A DNA stretch of 64,000 bases from Tamaricihabitans halophyticus (GCF_004340875.1 NZ_SLXQ01000002.1:62001-126000); one strand, 5' to 3'. Counted from the stretch's first letter, positions 7,830 through 17,300 are shown. Notes: generated from the letters alone by a model not told the origin. Translations and numbers: made by a program.

Positions 7830-8912
7830 GTGGCGCAGGAAGTCCGTGGGGTAGTCGCTCGTAAGCAGGGCGAGCCGGTATCCGTCGAAACGATCATCGT
7901 GCCGGACCCTGGGCCCGGCGAAGCAGTGGTCAAAGTGCAGACCTGCGGGGTGTGTCATACCGATCTGCACTACCGGGAAGGCGGCATCAACGACGAGTTC
8001 CCGTTCCTGCTCGGGCACGAGGCCGCCGGGGTGGTCGAGGCCGTCGGCTCCGACGTGACCGAGGTGGCGCCCGGTGACTTCGTGATCCTGAACTGGCGCG
8101 CGGTCTGCGGCCAGTGCCGCGCCTGCCAGCGCGGGCGCCCGTGGTACTGCTTCGACACGCATAACGCCAAGCAGCCGATGACGCTCACCGATGGCACCGC
8201 GCTCAGCCCCGCACTCGGCATCGGCGCGTTCGCCGAGAAGACACTGGTCGCCGCCGGCCAGTGCACCAAGGTTCCGGAAGTAGCGCCGGCCGCCGCTGGC
8301 CTGCTCGGCTGCGGTGTGATGGCGGGAATCGGCGCGGCGATCAACACCGGCGGCGTCGGCCGCGGCGACTCGGTCGCGGTCATCGGCTGCGGCGGCGTCG
8401 GTAGCGCCTCGGTGCTCGGCGCCAGCCTGGCCGGCGCGGCCAAGATCATCGCGGTGGACATCGACGACCGCAAGCTGGAGCAGGCCCGCAAACTCGGCGC
8501 CACACACACCGTGAACGGCAAGACGGAGGACCCGATCGAAGCCGTTCGCGCGCTGACCGATGGCTTCGGCACCGATGTGGCGATCGACGCGGTTGGCCGC
8601 CCGGAAACCTGGCAGCAGGCCTTCTACACCCGTGACCACGCCGGCACCGTGGTACTGGTGGGCGTGCCCACTCCGGATATGCGGCTGGAGATGCCGTTGA
8701 TCGACTTCTTCTCCAGGGGCGGTTCGCTGAAGTCCTCCTGGTACGGCGACTGCCTGCCGTCCAGGGATTTCCCCATGTTGGTGGACCTGTACCAGCAAGG
8801 CAGACTGGACCTGGACGCGTTCGTCACCGAGACGATCTCACTGGACGGCGTCGAGGCGTCGTTCGAGAAGATGCACCACGGTGACGTACTGCGCTCCGTG
8901 GTAGTTCTCTAG
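7830..8912 (+). CDS. mscR: S-(hydroxymethyl)mycothiol dehydrogenase
   Basis: Zinc-dependent, mycothiol-linked formaldehyde dehydrogenase (class III ADH-like; some homologues also act as S-nitrosomycothiol reductases). It detoxifies the formaldehyde-mycothiol adduct using NAD. It has 360 residues from GTG ([16 protein letters not shown]), chosen because AAGGGAG lies 5 nt upstream. Catalytic zinc ligands are C39 (QTCGVCH) and H63-E64 (GHEAAG), structural zinc cysteines are C93, C96, C99 and C107, and the dinucleotide loop is GCGGVGSA. The following MBL hydrolase is the usual actinobacterial partner. A strong hairpin separates the two. Confidence 0.93.
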   Translation: MAQEVRGVVARKQGEPVSVETIIVPDPGPGEAVVKVQTCGVCHTDLHYREGGINDEFPFLLGHEAAGVVEAVGSDVTEVAPGDFVILNWRAVCGQCRACQRGRPWYCFDTHNAKQPMTLTDGTALSPALGIGAFAEKTLVAAGQCTKVPEVAPAAAGLLGCGVMAGIGAAINTGGVGRGDSVAVIGCGGVGSASVLGASLAGAAKIIAVDIDDRKLEQARKLGATHTVNGKTEDPIEAVRALTDGFGTDVAIDAVGRPETWQQAFYTRDHAGTVVLVGVPTPDMRLEMPLIDFFSRGGSLKSSWYGDCLPSRDFPMLVDLYQQGRLDLDAFVTETISLDGVEASFEKMHHGDVLRSVVVL

Positions 8913-8926
8913 TACGAGCGAAACAA

Positions 8927-8962
8927 CGGTGCTGAGGGGCGCCACATGTCCCCTCAGCACCG
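8927..8962. terminator. 13-bp perfect inverted repeat between mscR and the MBL hydrolase
   Basis: Arms CGGTGCTGAGGGG (8927-8939) and its exact complement (8950-8962) enclose a 10-nt loop. There is no T-tract after it. It lies inside an otherwise co-directional pair, 25 nt before the next start codon, so it may attenuate, stabilise or process the transcript rather than end it. Confidence 0.75.
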
Positions 8963-8987
8963 GTTCTACGAGCGGTGAGGAGGGCGC

Positions 8988-9617
8988 GTGAGCGCGCGGA
9001 TCGACAAGATCGTCACGTCTGGCCAGTTCAAGCTGGACGGCGGTTCCTGGGATGTGGACAACAACGTCTGGCTGGTCGGGGACGACTCCGAGGTGCTGGT
9101 GATCGACGCGGCGCATGATGCCGAGGCGATCCAGCGTGCGATCGGTGATCGCCGGCTGACCGCGATCGCGTGCACCCACGGGCATAACGACCACATCAAC
9201 GCTGCGGCCGAACTCGCGGACCGTACCGGCGCCCCCATCCTGCTGCACCCCGAAGACCGGGTGCTCTGGGATATGACCTACCCGGACCGCAAACCCGATG
9301 AGCTACTCACCGAAGGCGAGGTGCTGACCGTCGCGGGCACCGGGCTGCGGATCCTGCACACGCCCGGCCACGCGCCCGGCGCGGTCTGCCTCTACGCCCC
9401 CGAGCTCGGCGCGCTGTTCTCCGGCGACACGTTGTTCCAGGGCGGACCGGGCGCCACCGGGCGGTCCTACAGCGACTTCAACGTGATCATCGAGTCCATT
9501 CGGGACAGTTTGCTGAGCCTTTCGCCGGATGTGACCGTCCATACCGGACACGGGGACAGCACCTCGATCGGTGCCGAGGCTCCCCAGCTGGACGAGTGGA
9601 TCAAGCGCGGGCACTGA
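8988..9617 (+). CDS. MBL-fold metallo-hydrolase (glyoxalase II type)
   Basis: 209-residue metallo-beta-lactamase-fold hydrolase with the binuclear-metal motif THGHNDH (residues about 64-70), a later TPGHAPG histidine and SGDTLF aspartate, and a final HTGHGDST histidine. In this position it is expected to act on a mycothiol thioester, such as S-formylmycothiol made by the upstream dehydrogenase (inference from gene order in mycothiol producers). The GTG start has GAGGAGGG upstream. The 75-nt gap to mscR contains the 13-bp hairpin. Confidence 0.9.
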   Translation: MSARIDKIVTSGQFKLDGGSWDVDNNVWLVGDDSEVLVIDAAHDAEAIQRAIGDRRLTAIACTHGHNDHINAAAELADRTGAPILLHPEDRVLWDMTYPDRKPDELLTEGEVLTVAGTGLRILHTPGHAPGAVCLYAPELGALFSGDTLFQGGPGATGRSYSDFNVIIESIRDSLLSLSPDVTVHTGHGDSTSIGAEAPQLDEWIKRGH

Positions 9618-9671
9618 CACCGCCCCTGAGGTGGTGCCAGCGACTCGGTCGTAGTCTCTAGGGCTCTGCTT

Positions 9672-9689
9672 CGCGTGCACCCGCACGCG
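9672..9689. promoter_or_regulatory. small hairpin directly upstream of the EamA ribosome-binding site
   Basis: CGCGTGC / GCACGCG arms (7 bp) with an ACCC loop end two bases before the GAAGGAG Shine-Dalgarno at 9691-9697. It could limit ribosome access. No further support. Confidence 0.4.
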
Positions 9690-9702
9690 GGAAGGAGCCT
9701 TC

Positions 9703-10560
9703 GTGGATTCCGCCGCCGTCCTACTGGTACTCGGCGCCGCCATGGTGCACGCGTTGTGGAACCTGTCCGCGAAACGCGTCGCCAACGGCGGCGCGCTGTT
9801 CGTCGCCGCCTACTACACGGTCTCCGCAGTGGTCTGCCTGCCACTCGCGGTGCTCTGGCTGCTCTGGGAAGGCAGCACGCCGCATTGGTCCTGGCTGGCC
9901 GCCGGTGCCGTCACCGCGATCTGGCACGTGCTCTACGGGGTGTTGCTGCAACGCGGCTACGCGGTCGGCGATATGTCCGTCGTCTACCCACTGGCCAGGG
10001 GCAGTGGTCCGTTGCTCACGGTGCTTGCCGCCGTGCTGCTGCTGGGCGAGCGGCCGGGGGCGCTCGGTCTCGTTGGCGCATTGGTGATCGTGGCCGGCGT
10101 GTTCGTGATCAGCTTCGGCGGTGCCGGCGTCGCTCCGAACGCCGTGAGTATTGGCTACGGCGTCGCCACCGGCGCGGCGATCGCCGGATACACGCTGTGG
10201 GACGCGCATTCGGTGACCGCCTTGGCCGTCCCACCACTGGTCTACTTCGGGCTCGGCTCGGTGCTGCAGAGCATGCTGCTCGCGCCGTACGCGCTGCACC
10301 GCCGCGCCGAGCTCAGCCAACTCTTGCGCGCGCACTGGCGACATGTGCTCATCGTCGGCCTGCTCTCGCCGGTGGCGTATCTGCTTGTGCTCTACGCGAT
10401 GCGGATCGCGCCGGTGAGCATGGTCGCGCCGGTCCGGGAAACCAGCATCGTGATCGGCGCCGTCATCGGCTGGCTGGTGCTACGCGAACCCAACCCGGCG
10501 CGCCGGCTGGTCGGCTCGGTCGTGGTGCTGGCCGGCGTGGTGGCGATTGCGCTGGCCTGA
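9703..10560 (+). CDS. EamA/DMT-family transporter
   Basis: 285-residue inner-membrane protein of the drug/metabolite transporter superfamily, with about ten predicted helices in two EamA repeats. The start is GTG with GAAGGAG 5 nt upstream. Typical features include the N-terminal MVHALWNLSAKR segment and the end-of-repeat P-V-x-E/R pattern (VAPVRETSIVIGAVIGW) seen in metabolite exporters. The substrate is unknown. The VOC-domain gene follows 28 nt later on the same strand and may be cotranscribed. Confidence 0.88.
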   Translation: MDSAAVLLVLGAAMVHALWNLSAKRVANGGALFVAAYYTVSAVVCLPLAVLWLLWEGSTPHWSWLAAGAVTAIWHVLYGVLLQRGYAVGDMSVVYPLARGSGPLLTVLAAVLLLGERPGALGLVGALVIVAGVFVISFGGAGVAPNAVSIGYGVATGAAIAGYTLWDAHSVTALAVPPLVYFGLGSVLQSMLLAPYALHRRAELSQLLRAHWRHVLIVGLLSPVAYLLVLYAMRIAPVSMVAPVRETSIVIGAVIGWLVLREPNPARRLVGSVVVLAGVVAIALA

Positions 10561-10588
10561 TCGCCGGACACCGGGTAGGAACGGCCGC

Positions 10589-10963
10589 ATGGAGACGTTG
10601 AACAGCAGGATCCTGTTGCGCCCCCGCGACCCGGCGCGCTCCACCAGCTTCTACCGGGACACCCTCGGATTGGCGGTCAGCAGGGAGTTTCCCGGCGGCA
10701 CGGTGTTCTTCCTCGGCCAGGGTTTCCTCGAGGTCGGTGGCACGGGGCGGGCGGGGCCGAGTCCCGATATGGCGCTCTGGCTCCAGGTCCGCGACCTCGC
10801 TGCCGAGCACGTCCGGCTACGCGCGGCCGGCGCCGCGATCGAGCGCGAACCCCAGCTGGAGCCGTGGGGGCTGCGCGAGATGTGGCTCACCGATCCGGAC
10901 GGCGTGCGCATCGTGCTCGTCGAGGTGCCCGAGGGGCATCCGATCCGGACGGATACCCGTTAG
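10589..10963 (+). CDS. VOC-superfamily (glyoxalase/bleomycin-resistance fold) protein
   Basis: 124-residue beta-alpha-beta-beta-beta fold protein of the vicinal oxygen chelate family. It starts at ATG (METLNSRILLRPRDPA) with TAGGA upstream. The motifs SFYRDTLGL and LTDPDGVRIVLVEVPEGHP are typical, including the C-terminal Glu metal ligand; an N-terminal His ligand is not obvious, so it could bind rather than convert its ligand. The function is open. Its TAG stop shares bases with the stop of xthA on the other strand. Confidence 0.85.
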   Translation: METLNSRILLRPRDPARSTSFYRDTLGLAVSREFPGGTVFFLGQGFLEVGGTGRAGPSPDMALWLQVRDLAAEHVRLRAAGAAIEREPQLEPWGLREMWLTDPDGVRIVLVEVPEGHPIRTDTR

Positions 10964-11763
10964 CCAGCTAGTTCGAGGTCCACGACGACCGGCGCGTGGT
11001 CCGAACCGCCCTTGCCCTTGCGTTCCTCCCTGTCCACATAGCTGTCCGCTACCGCCGAGGTGAACTGGGGATCGCCGTACACCAGGTCGATGCGCATCCC
11101 TCGGTTCTTCGGGAAAGCCAGTTGCCGGTAGTCCCAGTAGGTGAACGGCACGTCGTATTTGAGTGCCCTCGGGTACACCTCGTCGAGCCCGGTCTTGGCT
11201 AGCTCGTCCAGCGCGGCACGCTCGGCGGCGGTTACATGCGTGCTGTCCGCATAGGCCGCGATATCCCAGACGTCCGCGTCGGTTGGTGCGATGTTGAAAT
11301 CCCCGAGCACCGCGAGCGGCCCGCTGCCCGGCAGCTCCTCGGTGACCGTCTCGCTCAGCGCGGCCAGCCAGCGCAGTTTGTAGGCGTAATGCGGGTGGTC
11401 GATCTCCCTGCCGTTGGGCACGTACACCGACCACACGCGGACCCCGGCGCAGGTCGCGCCGAGCGCGCGCGGCTGGGTGGCGGCGACCAGCGCGCCGTCG
11501 TCCTGGAAGCCCGGCTCGTCGAGCAGACCCTGCCGCACATCGGCCAGCCCGACCCTGGACAGCACCGCCACGCCGTTCCACCTGCCCGCGCCGTACGCGG
11601 CAACCTCGTAGCCCAGTTCACCGACCTCGGCGCTGGGGAACGCTTCGCCGTCGCATTTGATCTCCTGCAGGCACAGCACGTCCGGTTCGGCCGCGCGCAA
11701 CCAGGCGAGCAGCCGGGGGAGTCGGGCGCTGACGGAGTTGACGTTCCAGGTGGCGATCCGCAT
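10960..11763 (-). CDS. xthA: exodeoxyribonuclease III
   Basis: Mg-dependent AP endonuclease and 3'-5' exonuclease for base-excision repair. It has 267 residues from ATG (MRIATWNVNSVSARL). All family motifs are visible: the WNVNS start, LQEIKCDG (metal Glu), YVPNGR, LGDFNIAPTDADVWD (Asp/Asn pair) and GSDHAPVVVDLEL (catalytic Asp-His). The longer upstream frame is a shadow of the neighbouring methyltransferase. Convergent with the VOC gene; the two stop codons overlap in TTAG. Confidence 0.96.
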   Translation of the reverse strand: MRIATWNVNSVSARLPRLLAWLRAAEPDVLCLQEIKCDGEAFPSAEVGELGYEVAAYGAGRWNGVAVLSRVGLADVRQGLLDEPGFQDDGALVAATQPRALGATCAGVRVWSVYVPNGREIDHPHYAYKLRWLAALSETVTEELPGSGPLAVLGDFNIAPTDADVWDIAAYADSTHVTAAERAALDELAKTGLDEVYPRALKYDVPFTYWDYRQLAFPKNRGMRIDLVYGDPQFTSAVADSYVDREERKGKGGSDHAPVVVDLELAG

Positions 11764-11827
11764 GCCGCAAACCTTGGCACAGCGCCCTGACAGCCTGGCC
11801 CAGGGGCGGCTATTCAGGGGCGGCTGT

Positions 11828-12421
11828 TCAGGGGCGCAGCGCGCTGAGTTGGGCGGCGACCGTGGAGCGCTGTACCGGTTGCCAGGACCAGGCCTGCACA
11901 TCGGTGAACCCGGCCGCGCGGAGCTCGTCGGCGAGATCGTGTTTGGGCACTGGCAACCAGCGTTCGTGCGCGGAAAGCAGCAACCGCCCGCCCGGTCGTA
12001 GCACCCGGTGCAGTTCGGCGAAGGCGGCTGGCCGGTCCGGCCAGATCTGCACGTTGTTCGTCGAGAGCACGGTATCCACCGATTCGGGCGGTTGCCCGGT
12101 CTGCTCGGCAGTGCCGGCTCGTAGCTCGACGACCCCAGCCGCGATCTGCCGCTCGCACCGCTGCGCCGCGCTGTGCAGCATGTCCACCGAAGGATCGATA
12201 CCGATGACATGGCCGGCGCGCTCGGCGGCCGCGTGTAGCCCGACTCCCGGTCCGGGGCCGATGACCAGCACGGTATCCGGGCTGCTGAGGTTGGCCAGCC
12301 GGACCAGTTGCTGCTCGGTCTCCGCGTTGCTCTGCGACATGATCAACCCGCCGAGCCGCCCGAGCGGTCCTTTCGGACGCCGGAACGTGGTGTCGAGCAG
12401 TTTGCTGAGCATGTGTGACAT
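11828..12421 (-). CDS. class I SAM-dependent methyltransferase
   Basis: 197-residue Rossmann methyltransferase of unknown substrate. The SAM-binding motif I reads [16 protein letters not shown], the acidic residue closing strand 2 is in VIGIDPS, and motif IV/post-I region [21 protein letters not shown] is typical of small-molecule methyltransferases. An ATG at 12421 (MSHMLSKLL) sits only 2 nt from GGAG, so the ATG at 12412 with 11-nt spacing may be the real start. Divergent from lepA, and xthA lies downstream on the same strand. Confidence 0.85.
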   Translation of the reverse strand: MSHMLSKLLDTTFRRPKGPLGRLGGLIMSQSNAETEQQLVRLANLSSPDTVLVIGPGPGVGLHAAAERAGHVIGIDPSVDMLHSAAQRCERQIAAGVVELRAGTAEQTGQPPESVDTVLSTNNVQIWPDRPAAFAELHRVLRPGGRLLLSAHERWLPVPKHDLADELRAAGFTDVQAWSWQPVQRSTVAAQLSALRP

Positions 12422-12565
12422 AACTCCACTGCAGCACCGCCCGTGGCTGGTCGCATCGGGGTTTACCCGGAATCTTCCCGCCGGATACCCGTGAGGCCGC
12501 AGACCCGCGCGGTGGGCATGGGACCATTGGGGAGATACCACGTCCGAAACACCGAGGGAAACCGC

Positions 12566-14413
12566 GTGACCACGTTCGCCGATACGACGTTCACCGCGCC
12601 AGAGTTGATTCGCAACTTCTGCATCATCGCGCATATCGACCACGGCAAGTCCACACTCGCGGACCGGATGTTGCAGCTGACCGGCGTGCTCGGCGAGCGC
12701 GACTACCGTGACCAGTACCTCGACCGGATGGATATCGAGCGCGAGCGGGGTATCACGATCAAGGCGCAGAACGTGCGGCTGCCCTGGGCGGTTGACGGGC
12801 AGGATCACGTGCTGCACATGATCGACACCCCCGGGCACGTGGACTTCACCTACGAGGTGTCCCGCGCCCTCGCCGCCTGCGAGGGCGCGATCCTGCTCGT
12901 CGACGCGGCGCAGGGGATCGAAGCACAGACGCTGGCCAATCTGTACCTCGCGCTGGAGAAGGATCTGCAGATCATCCCGGTGCTGAACAAGATCGATCTG
13001 CCCGCGGCCGACCCGGACAAGTACGCGGCCGAACTCGCGCACATCATCGGCTGCGACCCCGGCGACGTGCTGCGGGTCTCGGCCAAGACCGGAGACGGTG
13101 TCCGCGAGCTGCTGGACGAGATGGTGCGCAAGGTTCCGCCACCAGTCGGCGAATCCGATGCGCCCTCCCGCGCGATGATCTTCGATTCGGTCTACGACAC
13201 CTACCGCGGCGTCGTCACCTACATCCGGGTGATGGACGGCAAGATCACCCCGCGCGAGCGAATCCGGATGATGTCCACAGGGGCCACCCACGAACTGCTC
13301 GAGGTCGGCATCATCTCGCCGGAACCAAAGCGGAGCAAGGGACTCGGGGTTGGCGAGGTTGGCTATCTGATCACCGGCGTGAAGGACGTCCGCCAGTCCA
13401 AGGTGGGCGATACCATCACCGCGGAGAAGCGGGGCGCCAGCGAGCCGCTTGCCGGGTACCGCGAACCCCAGCCGATGGTCTACGCCGGACTGTATCCAGT
13501 GGACGGTTCGGACTACCCGGTGCTGCGGGAAGCCCTGGACAAGCTACAGCTCAACGACGCGGCGCTGACCTACGAACCGGAAACGTCCGGCGCGCTCGGC
13601 TTCGGCTTCCGGTGTGGGTTCCTCGGCCTGCTGCACATGGAGATCACCAGGGCCAGGCTGGAGCGCGAGTACAATTTGGACTTGATCTCCACCGCGCCGA
13701 ACGTGGTCTACCAGGTGACGTTGGACGATGGGAACGAGCTCGAGGTAACCAACCCCTCCGACTGGCCGACCGGCAAGAACATGGAGGTGCGCGAGCCGAT
13801 CGTGAAGATGACGATCATCGCGCCAGCTGAGTTCATCGGGGCGATCATGGAACTCTGCCAGTCCCGGCGCGGAAATCTGGGCGGGATGGACTACCTGTCC
13901 GAAGAGCGGGTCGAGCTGCGCTACACCTTGCCGCTGGCGGAGATCATCTTCGACTTCTTCGACTCGCTGAAGTCCCGGACCCGGGGCTATGCCTCGCTTG
14001 ACTACGAGGAGGCCGGCGAGCAGCCGTCCGATCTGGTCAAAGTGGACATCCTGTTGCAGGGTGAGCCGGTGGACGCGTTCTCCGCGATCGTGCACAAGGA
14101 TGCCGCCTATGCCTACGGCACCAAGATGGCGACGAAGCTGCGCGAGCTGATACCCCGCCAGCAGTTCGAGGTGCCGATCCAGGCCGCCATCGGTTCCCGG
14201 ATCATCGCAAGGGAAACCGTTCGGGCGATCCGCAAGGACGTGCTTGCCAAATGCTACGGCGGGGACATCTCCCGTAAGCGGAAACTGCTGGAAAAGCAGA
14301 AGGAAGGCAAGAAGCGGATGAAGATGGTCGGCCGCGTCGAGGTGCCGCAGGAAGCCTTCGTGGCGGCGCTGTCGACGGACGAACCAAGCGGGGACAAGAA
14401 GTCCAAGAAGTAG
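12566..14413 (+). CDS. lepA: elongation factor 4 (LepA)
   Basis: Ribosome-associated GTPase that back-translocates or remodels stalled ribosomes. It has 615 residues from GTG ([14 protein letters not shown]), with GAGGG 7 nt upstream. G1 is AHIDHGKST, the G2/switch region RGITIKAQ, G3 DTPGH and G4 NKID, followed by domain II, two EF-G-like domains and the LepA-specific C-terminal domain ([19 protein letters not shown], then the [18 protein letters not shown] tail). It is full length. Divergent from the methyltransferase, with a bidirectional hairpin after the stop. Confidence 0.97.
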   Translation: MTTFADTTFTAPELIRNFCIIAHIDHGKSTLADRMLQLTGVLGERDYRDQYLDRMDIERERGITIKAQNVRLPWAVDGQDHVLHMIDTPGHVDFTYEVSRALAACEGAILLVDAAQGIEAQTLANLYLALEKDLQIIPVLNKIDLPAADPDKYAAELAHIIGCDPGDVLRVSAKTGDGVRELLDEMVRKVPPPVGESDAPSRAMIFDSVYDTYRGVVTYIRVMDGKITPRERIRMMSTGATHELLEVGIISPEPKRSKGLGVGEVGYLITGVKDVRQSKVGDTITAEKRGASEPLAGYREPQPMVYAGLYPVDGSDYPVLREALDKLQLNDAALTYEPETSGALGFGFRCGFLGLLHMEITRARLEREYNLDLISTAPNVVYQVTLDDGNELEVTNPSDWPTGKNMEVREPIVKMTIIAPAEFIGAIMELCQSRRGNLGGMDYLSEERVELRYTLPLAEIIFDFFDSLKSRTRGYASLDYEEAGEQPSDLVKVDILLQGEPVDAFSAIVHKDAAYAYGTKMATKLRELIPRQQFEVPIQAAIGSRIIARETVRAIRKDVLAKCYGGDISRKRKLLEKQKEGKKRMKMVGRVEVPQEAFVAALSTDEPSGDKKSKK

Positions 14414-14442
14414 CCGCGCGGCTCTTGGCGTGACGGCGTGCA

Positions 14443-14482
14443 ACCGCCGGTGTGCCCGATGTGGATTGGGCACACCGGCGGT
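14443..14482. terminator. bidirectional terminator-like hairpin after lepA
   Basis: Perfect 15-bp inverted repeat ACCGCCGGTGTGCCC / GGGCACACCGGCGGT with a 10-nt loop, located exactly between the convergent stops of lepA (14413) and the small gene ending at 14486. There is no T-tract, as is common for actinobacterial hairpin terminators. Confidence 0.85.
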
Positions 14483-14485
14483 GGT

Positions 14486-14725
14486 TCATGCCACGCCGAG
14501 TAGCAAGGCGAGGGCGCCGACCAGGCCCTCCGACGTCGCCGCGATCGTCTCGTCCAGGTACTCGGCGATCGGGGTGAGTTCCGCGGCGCCCGCGGTTCCG
14601 GAGAAGGCGACCAGCAGCGCCGGTACGGCCAGCGCGCCGACCGTCAGGCGGGCCGCGCGCCGCCTGCGGCTGTTCTTGGCCGGGTTGGCGACGGTCGACT
14701 CCAGGGTGTGCGTGGCGTCAGTCAT
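14486..14725 (-). CDS. small secreted or membrane-anchored protein
   Basis: Unrecognised 79-residue protein. A basic segment (AKNSRRRRAARL) precedes a hydrophobic stretch (LTVGALAVPALLVAFSG) ending in TAGA-AE, which resembles a Sec signal peptide with a cleavage site after residue 47. The mature part would be only about 32 residues, ending in a hydrophobic SEGLVGALALLLGVA. It could equally be a two-helix membrane protein. Convergent with lepA through the bidirectional hairpin. No function is inferred. Confidence 0.6.
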   Translation of the reverse strand: MTDATHTLESTVANPAKNSRRRRAARLTVGALAVPALLVAFSGTAGAAELTPIAEYLDETIAATSEGLVGALALLLGVA

Positions 14726-14837
14726 TGTCGTTCCTCGTCTCGTGTTGGGGTACGTCTCACACTCAGTCTCGCCAGCCCGGGTACCTGCGGCGCAAGGCCG
14801 GTAACCGCAAGTTAATGATCTTGAAAAACTGTTCGGG

Positions 14838-14856
14838 AACCGCCAGGACGGCGGTT
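14838..14856. promoter_or_regulatory. short palindrome in the leader of the nitronate monooxygenase gene
   Basis: AACCGCC-AGGAC-GGCGGTT is a perfect 7-bp inverted repeat 41 bp upstream of the ATG at 14898. It may be an operator or a leader hairpin. No regulator gene is adjacent. Confidence 0.4.
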
Positions 14857-14897
14857 AACCAGAGCGATTCGAGAACGTAGCGACTAGGCTTCGGGAT

Positions 14898-15953
14898 ATG
14901 TTCGATCAACTGTCGATCCCGGTGCTGGTCGCACCGATGGCCGGCGGGCCCTCCACTCCGGACCTGGTTTCCGGTGCTGCCGAAGCCGGTGGGTTTGGCT
15001 TTCTCGCCGGCGGATATCTGACGGCCGAAGCGTTGCGCGAACAGATCAACGCCACCAAAGCCAGCGCCGGCGACCGGTACGGGGTCAACCTGTTCGTGCC
15101 CGGCGAGAACTCCACTGTGGACACGACGGGCTACCGGGAACTGATCCGCGCGACGGCGGATCGGTACCAGACCGAACCCGGGGAGCCGCGCTGGGACGAC
15201 GACGGGTACCCGGACAAGCTCGAGGTGGTCCTCGCCGAGCGGGTGCCGGTGGTCTCGTTCACCTTCGGGCTGCCCGCCGCGAGCGAGGTCGCGCGGCTAC
15301 ACGATGCCGGTAGCTTCGTGGTGTGCACCGTCACCACGCCGGCGGAAGCGCGAGCGGCCGCCGAGGTCGGGGCGGACGCGCTCTGCGTGCAAGGCTTCGA
15401 AGCGGGTGGGCACCGCGCGGTGTTCGTCGACGATGGCCACTCGCCGGGTGGCGGTCAGCTGTACGGACTACTCGCCGCGCTACGGCTGATCCGGGCCCAG
15501 ACGGAGCTGCCGCTGATCGCGGCCGGCGGTCTGGCGCATGGCGCGGATGTGGCCGCGGTGCTGACATCCGGGGCGGTCGCGGCGCAGCTCGGCACCGCGT
15601 TCCTGCGCTGCCCGGAGGCGGGCACGGCGCCGACCCAACGCGCCGCGCTGGCCGCGGGTGGTCGGCCAACCGAGTTCACCAGGGCGTTCAGCGGGCGGCC
15701 GGCGCGCGGGCTGCGTAACGACTTCATGACCGCGCACGAGGCGGCCGCGCCACCGGCTTACCCGCAGCTGCACTGGATGACCCGGCCGGTGCGTGCCGCG
15801 GCCGGCGCGGCCGGCGACCCCGAGGCCATGTCGCTGTGGGCGGGGCAGGCGTACCAGCTGGGCGAGGACGCTCCGGTCGGTGCGGTGCTACGCGGGCTGC
15901 ACGAGCAGGCGCGCGCGGCACTCCGGGCCGCGGCCGACCGGCTGCTGCCCTGA
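14898..15953 (+). CDS. nitronate monooxygenase-family flavoprotein
   Basis: 351-residue FMN enzyme of the 2-nitropropane dioxygenase/nitronate monooxygenase family, a TIM barrel. Conserved pieces are LVAPMAGGPSTPDLV at the N-terminus, the FLAGGYLTAE strand-loop, VQGFEAGGHRAVF (with the catalytic-type His), LIAAGGLAHGADVAA and the phosphate-binding GAVAAQLGTAFL. Family members oxidise propionate-3-nitronate or act as enoyl reductases; the substrate here is unknown. A small palindrome lies in its leader and repeat locus C follows the stop. Monocistronic. Confidence 0.88.
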   Translation: MFDQLSIPVLVAPMAGGPSTPDLVSGAAEAGGFGFLAGGYLTAEALREQINATKASAGDRYGVNLFVPGENSTVDTTGYRELIRATADRYQTEPGEPRWDDDGYPDKLEVVLAERVPVVSFTFGLPAASEVARLHDAGSFVVCTVTTPAEARAAAEVGADALCVQGFEAGGHRAVFVDDGHSPGGGQLYGLLAALRLIRAQTELPLIAAGGLAHGADVAAVLTSGAVAAQLGTAFLRCPEAGTAPTQRAALAAGGRPTEFTRAFSGRPARGLRNDFMTAHEAAAPPAYPQLHWMTRPVRAAAGAAGDPEAMSLWAGQAYQLGEDAPVGAVLRGLHEQARAALRAAADRLLP

Positions 15954-15972
15954 GTCGCGGCTGTGCACCCGC

Positions 15973-16005
15973 AGTGCCGCGTTCTTTAGGGATCTTGCGG
16001 TCACT
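15973..16005 (-). repeat. dispersed beta repeat, locus C
   Basis: Reverse-orientation beta element: core 15981-15996 (minus-strand AAGATCCCTAAAGAAC, an exact consensus match) flanked by CCGC/GCGG plus AGTG/CACT with one bulged base. It sits in a convergent gene pair. Confidence 0.88.
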
Positions 16006-16014
16006 GGCAGGTGC

Positions 16015-16980
16015 TTACCCGGTAAAGACGATCTTTCCGGCGGTTTGGCCGTTCAGCATCGCCTCGAAGCCCTGTTTGGCGTCGCTGAACGGCAGTTCCG
16101 CGCCGATCTGCGGCCGGACATCCCGCAGCGCGCAGAACTGCAGCAGATCGGCCAGTTCGTCCCTGGTGCCCATGGTGGAACCGGCCACCCGCAGCTGTAG
16201 GAAGAACAGTCGCTGTAGTTCGGCGGAGCTGGCATCACCGCTGGTCGCGCCGGAGATGACGACGATTCCACCCGGCTTGAGCGATTTCATCGAATGCGAC
16301 CAGGTCGCCTTGCCGACCGTTTCGAACACCGCATCGACCCGCTCCGGCAGCCGCGCGCCCGGTTCGAAGGTGTCGTGCGCGCCGAGCCGTTCGGCGATCG
16401 CCCGCTTCTCTTCGGTACGGCCGGTGGCCCATACCCGGAACCCGGCCGCCTTGCCCAGCTGCACCAGCGCGGTGGCGACCCCGCCGGAGGCGCCCTGCAC
16501 CAGCATGGTCTGCCCGGGCTGTAGTCCGGACTTGACGAACAGCATGCGGTAGGCGGTCAGCCAGGCGGTGCCCATGCAGGCCGCCTCGGCGAAGGACAGC
16601 CCGTCTGGTTTGGGCAGCGCGTTGCGGGCCGGGACGACGACGTGTTCGGCGAAGCTGCCCTGGTGCTTCTCGGTGAGCAGGGTGCGCTTCGGGTCGAGGG
16701 TTTCATCACCCCGCCATGCCGGATCACCGATGACCGAATGCAGCACGACCTCGGTGCCGTCGTCGAGTACCCCGGCGCCGTCGCAGCCGAGGATCATCGG
16801 AAACTGTTCGGGTTTGATGCCGACCCCGCGCAGGGTCCACAGATCGTGCATGTTCAGGCTTGCCGCGCGTACCGCGACGCGAACCCAGCCTTCGGGGACG
16901 TCTGGATCGGGGCGCTCGCCGACGGCGAGCGAGGCCAGCGGATCTTCCTTGTTCGGGGTGGAAGCGTAAACGGCGAACAT
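16015..16980 (-). CDS. zinc-type MDR alcohol dehydrogenase / quinone oxidoreductase
   Basis: 321-residue NAD(P)H-dependent medium-chain dehydrogenase/reductase. It starts at ATG (MFAVYASTPNKEDPL) with GAAGGTG upstream. The GroES-like N-domain has SLNMHDLWTLRG and GCDGAGVL. The Rossmann domain has the quinone-oxidoreductase-type loop VQGASGGVATALVQLGKAAG rather than GxGxxG with structural-zinc cysteines, and no four-cysteine lobe is present, so it is probably a zinc-free quinone or enal reductase. Divergent from the small membrane gene at 17031. Confidence 0.88.
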   Translation of the reverse strand: MFAVYASTPNKEDPLASLAVGERPDPDVPEGWVRVAVRAASLNMHDLWTLRGVGIKPEQFPMILGCDGAGVLDDGTEVVLHSVIGDPAWRGDETLDPKRTLLTEKHQGSFAEHVVVPARNALPKPDGLSFAEAACMGTAWLTAYRMLFVKSGLQPGQTMLVQGASGGVATALVQLGKAAGFRVWATGRTEEKRAIAERLGAHDTFEPGARLPERVDAVFETVGKATWSHSMKSLKPGGIVVISGATSGDASSAELQRLFFLQLRVAGSTMGTRDELADLLQFCALRDVRPQIGAELPFSDAKQGFEAMLNGQTAGKIVFTG

Positions 16981-17030
16981 ACGATCACCTTCCCATACTG
17001 GTCCAGTAGTGGCCGCGTAGCCTGAATCAC

Positions 17031-17300
17031 GTGCTGACGTGGTTGCGCGACTGGTGGGACGGGATCGAGCTGTGGCTGACGCAGCTCTGGTACCCGTTCC
17101 AGCTCGCGCTGGTGCTCGTCGTACTGCTGCCGCTGTGCCTCGTCGCGGCATGGCTGATCGACAGGGCCGTTGACGTGCTCGGTGGTTGGCTCGGCAAGCT
17201 CCGGGGGAATCGGGCGGAACAGCCCGAATCGGCCGATGCGGATGCCGAGCGCGGGCGGGTGTTCGGCGGCGAACGAGGCGGCCACGAGCGAGAGTCGTAG
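17031..17300 (+). CDS. small single-helix membrane protein
   Basis: Unrecognised 89-residue protein starting at GTG (VLTWLRDWWDGIELWL). A Trp-rich N-terminus runs into one strong hydrophobic segment (about residues 21-44, FQLALVLVVLLPLCLVAAWL), followed by a charged cytoplasmic tail with Glu/Arg/Gly. Divergent from the MDR gene and followed by another tiny membrane ORF and the barstar gene on the same strand, with short spacing, so the three may form an operon. Confidence 0.62.
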   Translation: MLTWLRDWWDGIELWLTQLWYPFQLALVLVVLLPLCLVAAWLIDRAVDVLGGWLGKLRGNRAEQPESADADAERGRVFGGERGGHERES

